Shown: positions 61,098 to 64,000 of the stretch, piece after piece
How positions within the stretch are numbered: position 1 is the first letter of the stretch
How the letters are laid out: the number at the start of each line of letters is the position of its first letter
DNA from: DATIUV01 sp049322755
Lineage (GTDB): Bacteria; Pseudomonadota; Gammaproteobacteria; Burkholderiales; UBA6910
Direction: 5' to 3'
Assembly: GCA_049322755.1 (NCBI GenBank)
Contig: JBMOQX010000031.1
Coordinates: forward strand, 38,131 to 102,130
Length of the DNA stretch: 64,000 nt
Position numbers and translations under genes: made by a program
Notes under the pieces: model-generated
The model's database searches: none
The model's input: only the letters and a program-made list of their open reading frames with translations
Told to the model about the DNA's origin: nothing

Positions 61098-61580
61098 TTT
61101 CATTCCTGAAAATTACCAAAATGGCAGGTTTCTAATCGCAAGCCTTGTGCCTGCTATTGCATATTATTGATTTATAATGGTTATTTCCTTCTGGGCGCCC
61201 GACTCGAAGCTCTGTGTGTAAACAAATCCGGCGTTTCATGAATACCTTAAATTTTTCATATAGTTATAGACGTTCTGAAGGACGGAGCAGAAGAATCCCT
61301 TTTATCGAGATCTCTTGGCACCCGCTAGCGTGCATAGGGAACACCACCGATGGGCAACTTGCAGGAAATTGTTTTCGATGAAACGACGCCCGGCACGGTG
61401 GCGCTGTAAAACCTATCGACATGGGAGATTTTAAGGCGCCTGGATCGGGCTGGTGGCCACTGCACGCGCCCGCGCTGGCGGAAAGACCGCTTCATCCAGT
61501 ACCAGGTCGGGAACGGGATCACGGAACCCCGACCCAAGGAGCGAGGCGGCAGCCGGTGCTGGCCGCCGCCTGGCGCTTCC
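61098..61580. other. Intergenic region before the PEP-CTERM gene
   Basis: About 480 AT-richer bases between the protease stop and the PEP-CTERM start, both leftward. The part near 61100-61160 holds the sigma-54 promoter; the rest (61160-61580) carries no recognisable gene. Small frames here lack coding character. Confidence 0.35.
61138..61151 (-). promoter_or_regulatory. Sigma-54 (-24/-12) promoter
   Basis: On the minus strand the sequence reads AGGCACAAGGCTTGCGA: GG and GC separated by exactly 10 bases, with the CAC and TTGC of the RpoN consensus. It lies about 40 bases upstream of the PEP-CTERM start. PEP-CTERM genes in betaproteobacteria are often under RpoN and PrsR. Confidence 0.6.
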
Positions 61581-63464
61581 TTATTGCCGGTAGACCGTTA
61601 TCGATGCGCTGGAGGCGTTGCCCGCCGCGTCCTCAGCTCGGGCCACCAAGGTGGACTGCAGCGTTGCATCCGTCGCCGTAGGCGCGGTCTTTCCTTTTCC
61701 GCCCCCCTTCCCGCCGCCCTTTCCCTTGCCGGTCTTTAGGGAAAGGCTGCCGGAGGTGTCCCAGCTGAAGCTCAAAGAGGAACCGTAAGCGACGGCCACT
61801 TCGCGCCCGTCAATAGTCAGACTTATCTTGGTCACCTTGCTGTTATCGGTAGCGGACACACTAACCGGCACGGTGCCCGACACCGTGCTGCCTCCGGTTG
61901 GATTGGAGAATGCAACGGTCGGCGCCGTGGTGTCATTGGCCACCGTGACGGTCACCGGTGGTGAGGTCGCCATGTTTCCTGCCCCATCGTACGCGCGAGC
62001 CGAGAGTGTGACGTCTCCGTCCGCAAGCGTGCTGGCGTCCCAGCCGAATTCGTATGGTGCGAGAATGTCGGTCGCCAACAGTTTGCCACCGACATAGAGC
62101 TCGACCCGCGCGACGGCGGTATTGTCAGTCGCCTTGACGTCGACCGGCACCACCCCGCGAACTTGCCCTCCGGTCGGCGCGGCAATCGTGACGCTCGGCG
62201 GCTGAGTGTCCGTTTGAACCGTCGAGCGGGCTTTGTCCACGGCGGCCAGGGCGTTAACCCGTCCGCTTCCGTAATAGGGGTCCGGCCCGGTCGACCCAAG
62301 GTCGTGCGCCGTCGAAAGGATCACGCTGTCCAGATTGGCCGGGGACAAGGTCGGGTTTGCCGAAATCATGAGCGCATAGACGCCTGCGGCCACCGGGCTC
62401 GCCGCGGACGTGCCCGAGAATCCCCCGTAGCCACCCCCGCGGGTCGTGGTCCAGACACTCACACCCGGCGCTGCGACATCGATATACGACCCCCAGCTGG
62501 ACCAGCTCGGACGGGTGTCGTTACTGTCGGTCGCGGAGACGGCGGTGACCAGATCACTGGGCGCATCCGAGATTTCGCCGCCCGTGTTGCCTCCCGCCAC
62601 GACCACCACCCCCCCCTTGTTGCGCATGTACTTGGCCGCGTTGAGCACGGTGGCACTTCCCGCCACCCCGAGGAAACTGATGTTCGCTACGCGCGCCCCC
62701 TGATCGGCGGCGTAAGTCAGCGCCTGGGCGATCAGGCTGTCGTACCCATAACCCTGGGTGTCCGTAATCCGCAGGGGCATGATGCGCGCGTTCCAACTCA
62801 CCCCGACCACACCTGCCCCGTTGTTGCCAATCGCCGCCGCGGCTCCGGCGACCTTTGTCCCGTGACCGTAAACATCGCGGGCATCCGGGGTTCCATCGTA
62901 GAAGTTCCAGCCTTCAACCAGCGTGGACGCAAGGTCCGGGTGCGCGGGATCGACACCACTGTCGAGGATGGCGACCACCACGCCGGATCCCGTGACACGG
63001 TCCCAAGCGACCGGTGCCTCGATCTTCGGCAGGTGCCACGCATTGCCGAAATACGGGTCGTTCGTGGTTTGGGCCGGCTGCAGAGCGCGATCCACTTCCG
63101 CATATTTGATGTGTGGATTGTTCGAAAGCGCCTTCGCGACCGCCATGGCATTGGCTTGAGGTGGCAACTCCACGACGTGGACATTTAACGGCGCAATGCG
63201 GGCACCTCGCTTGCCACCGTGGGTCTTTAGGACTTTGTCGAGTTCCTTATCGGCAAGACCTGCTCGAGGCTGCACAAGTACCCGGCTTTCCAGATATCGG
63301 ATCGTGTCGTTGCGCTGATTCAATGCCTCAGCGCCCACCCGCGAGGCCGGATAGGCGATGCCAACCAGAAAAATCAGCAGTGACCACCAGAACACGGCCC
63401 GGCCGACAGGCGCAGGCGCCGGGGAAAAAATTGGGCGGGTACTGGCGAAGCGGCGGATGTTCAT
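61581..63464 (-). CDS. Subtilisin-like (S8) secreted protease with Ig-like domains
   Basis: A 627-residue exported protease. A signal/membrane segment (AVFWWSLLIFLVGIAYPAS), an inhibitor-like propeptide (about 55-130), the S8 domain with catalytic Asp168 (ILDSGVDPAHPDL), His201 (YGHGTKVAG), Asn292 and Ser353 (FSGTSAASP), then two Big-type Ig-like domains (about 430-600) and a Gly/Lys-rich linker (GKGKGGGKGGGKGK). ATG 63464 has GGGAGGGAG upstream. A c-di-GMP-I riboswitch lies in its leader, so expression should follow c-di-GMP level. Confidence 0.93.
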   Translation of the reverse strand: MNIRRFASTRPIFSPAPAPVGRAVFWWSLLIFLVGIAYPASRVGAEALNQRNDTIRYLESRVLVQPRAGLADKELDKVLKTHGGKRGARIAPLNVHVVELPPQANAMAVAKALSNNPHIKYAEVDRALQPAQTTNDPYFGNAWHLPKIEAPVAWDRVTGSGVVVAILDSGVDPAHPDLASTLVEGWNFYDGTPDARDVYGHGTKVAGAAAAIGNNGAGVVGVSWNARIMPLRITDTQGYGYDSLIAQALTYAADQGARVANISFLGVAGSATVLNAAKYMRNKGGVVVVAGGNTGGEISDAPSDLVTAVSATDSNDTRPSWSSWGSYIDVAAPGVSVWTTTRGGGYGGFSGTSAASPVAAGVYALMISANPTLSPANLDSVILSTAHDLGSTGPDPYYGSGRVNALAAVDKARSTVQTDTQPPSVTIAAPTGGQVRGVVPVDVKATDNTAVARVELYVGGKLLATDILAPYEFGWDASTLADGDVTLSARAYDGAGNMATSPPVTVTVANDTTAPTVAFSNPTGGSTVSGTVPVSVSATDNSKVTKISLTIDGREVAVAYGSSLSFSWDTSGSLSLKTGKGKGGGKGGGKGKTAPTATDATLQSTLVARAEDAAGNASSASITVYRQ

Positions 63465-63537
63465 GGTCGACTCCCTCCCACAGATGAGGGCTGACAAGGC
63501 TACCGTGGAGACCGACCAGGCTAGGAACTGAATCAAA

Positions 63538-63557
63538 CCGAGCGCAAAAATGCTCGG
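63538..63557 (-). promoter_or_regulatory. Leader hairpin downstream of the riboswitch
   Basis: CCGAGC-N8-GCTCGG in the leader between riboswitch and start codon, followed on the minus strand by TTTGATT. It could be a weak terminator forming the expression platform. Confidence 0.4.
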
Positions 63558-63560
63558 CAG

Positions 63561-63650
63561 CTTCACCCGGCAGCCCCGCTGTCTGGCCATGGGTGGTCAG
63601 ACCGGTGACTTTGCGTCCCCCGCTCACGCAGGGTTTGCCCTTTTCAGGTT
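63561..63650 (-). ncRNA. c-di-GMP-I (GEMM-I) riboswitch
   Basis: On the minus strand the leader contains, in order, AAAAGGGCAAACC, a short stem-loop, GGGGACGCAAAGTCACCGGT, CATGG, and CAGCGGGGCTGCCGGGT. These match the conserved blocks of the Vibrio Vc2 GEMM-I aptamer: GGGCAAACC, GGACGCAAAGCC with the G-rich pocket, and the tetraloop-receptor-side AGCGGGGUUACCG. The aptamer sits about 100 bases before the protease ATG. Confidence 0.88.
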
Positions 63651-63680
63651 AACTGCGAATCCAGATTAACAATATCTCAC

Positions 63681-63709
63681 AGTATATTAAAAAAACAACA
63701 CTTTTGCAA
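63681..63709 (-). promoter_or_regulatory. Sigma-70 promoter of the protease leader
   Basis: TTGCAA and TATACT on the minus strand, separated by exactly 17 bases, just upstream of the riboswitch. The expected start near 63674 gives a leader of about 210 bases containing the complete aptamer. Confidence 0.65.
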
Positions 63710-63868
63710 TCTTTGACATTTGATGATGTGCCAGGACAATCGGACGAACCGTCTCTGGCTGGGCCGTGGGGGTTCAGCAGTTATTGCTGCGTGAAATGGA
63801 AGTCTCCCTGGTTCCGGCGTCAAATGCGTCCAACCGGATCGTGTACAGCATGAAGAAGCCGACAAAAC

Positions 63869-63890
63869 AAGCCACCGCTCGCGGTGGCTT
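63869..63890 (-). terminator. Rho-independent terminator for an upstream gene beyond the edge
   Basis: AAGCCACCG-CTCG-CGGTGGCTT followed on the minus strand by TTGTTTTGTC. It would end a leftward transcript entering from beyond 64000, separating it from the protease promoter. Confidence 0.7.
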
Positions 63891-63912
63891 GTGGCGTCCC
63901 CACGGGGATTGC

Positions 63913-63993
63913 GCTTGGCGCGGTTGCCTCCCGCGCCAAGCGTCCGGCGAAGCCATGCTTCGCCGGACCGTCGGCCCGCTCGGGCGGACCGAC
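63913..63993. repeat. Cluster of three consecutive hairpins
   Basis: GCTTGGCGCGG/CCGCGCCAAGC (63913-63941), a perfect 12-base stem GTCCGGCGAAGC/GCTTCGCCGGAC with a 3-base loop (63942-63968), and GTCGG...CCGAC enclosing CCCG/CGGG (63970-63993) follow one another without gaps. No coding sense was found. They may be a REP-like array or the 3' end of a structured RNA. Confidence 0.5.
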
Positions 63994-64000
63994 GTCGTGC

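Noticed and set aside
63774..63956. Small minus-strand frame over the terminal hairpins
   Set aside because: It is created by the palindromes and the terminator; no ribosome site and no plausible protein features.

Overview
The window is GC-rich, densely coded DNA from what is most likely a betaproteobacterium (Burkholderiales or Rhodocyclales-like). Grounds for this: a PEP-CTERM protein with a sigma-54 type promoter, a senA/senB selenoneine pair, a proteobacterial aioBA arsenite oxidase, and AfArsR-type ArsR repressors. No rRNA, tRNA, CRISPR array, prophage or insertion sequence was seen.

Layout. 1-5.2 kb: edge of an MFS transporter, then a hybrid histidine kinase, a single-domain receiver and an HD-GYP response regulator. 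5.2-18.2 kb: corrinoid methyl-transfer set A. It holds an MBL hydrolase, a CDGSH protein, an ASKHA corrinoid-activation protein (RACE), a divergent 1165-aa iron-sulfur flavoprotein, a LysR regulator, a kinase/cold-shock fusion, a membrane cytochrome-like subunit, a corrinoid protein and a URO-D-type methyltransferase. 18.4-23.3 kb: a complete LivKFGMH ABC transporter behind set A. 23.5-26.1 kb: arsRDA. 26.1-34.2 kb: corrinoid set B, with GntR, a CobW GTPase, a second RACE, a second corrinoid protein, a second URO-D methyltransferase, the only pterin (methyl-THF) methyltransferase, a MetH-activation-like protein and a PF13769 protein. 34.2-38.5 kb: a class I methyltransferase, then an unknown protein with ferredoxin reductase, ferredoxin, Rieske ferredoxin and a hemopexin-fold protein. 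38.5-43.9 kb: an EamA transporter and a polyamine/iron-type ABC importer in visibly less GC-rich DNA. 44.5-47.1 kb: homocysteine methyltransferase-like, GYD and MetF-like genes. 47.2-52.1 kb: an arsenite oxidase operon (aioB, aioA, secreted pentapeptide protein, aquaglyceroporin). 52.4-55.2 kb: a second molybdopterin oxidoreductase with its four-cluster subunit. 55.3-57.9 kb: a haloacid dehalogenase-like protein, an unknown gene, arsC and a second arsR. 57.9-60.2 kb: divergent senB/senA. 60.4-63.9 kb: a PEP-CTERM protein, and a subtilisin-like protease behind a c-di-GMP-I riboswitch.

How the genes may work together. Sets A, B and the 44-47 kb genes can be read as one aerobic corrinoid/tetrahydrofolate route: the Liv importer brings a methylated substrate in, URO-D methyltransferases move its methyl group to corrinoid proteins, the pterin methyltransferase passes it to THF, and a MetF-like enzyme oxidises methyl-THF. 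The two RACE proteins would re-reduce inactivated corrinoid, perhaps with electrons from the 1165-aa flavoprotein. The substrate cannot be read from the sequence. Arsenic genes (arsRDA, aioBA plus channel, arsC/arsR, and a molybdoenzyme with an arsR-like upstream element) surround this system.
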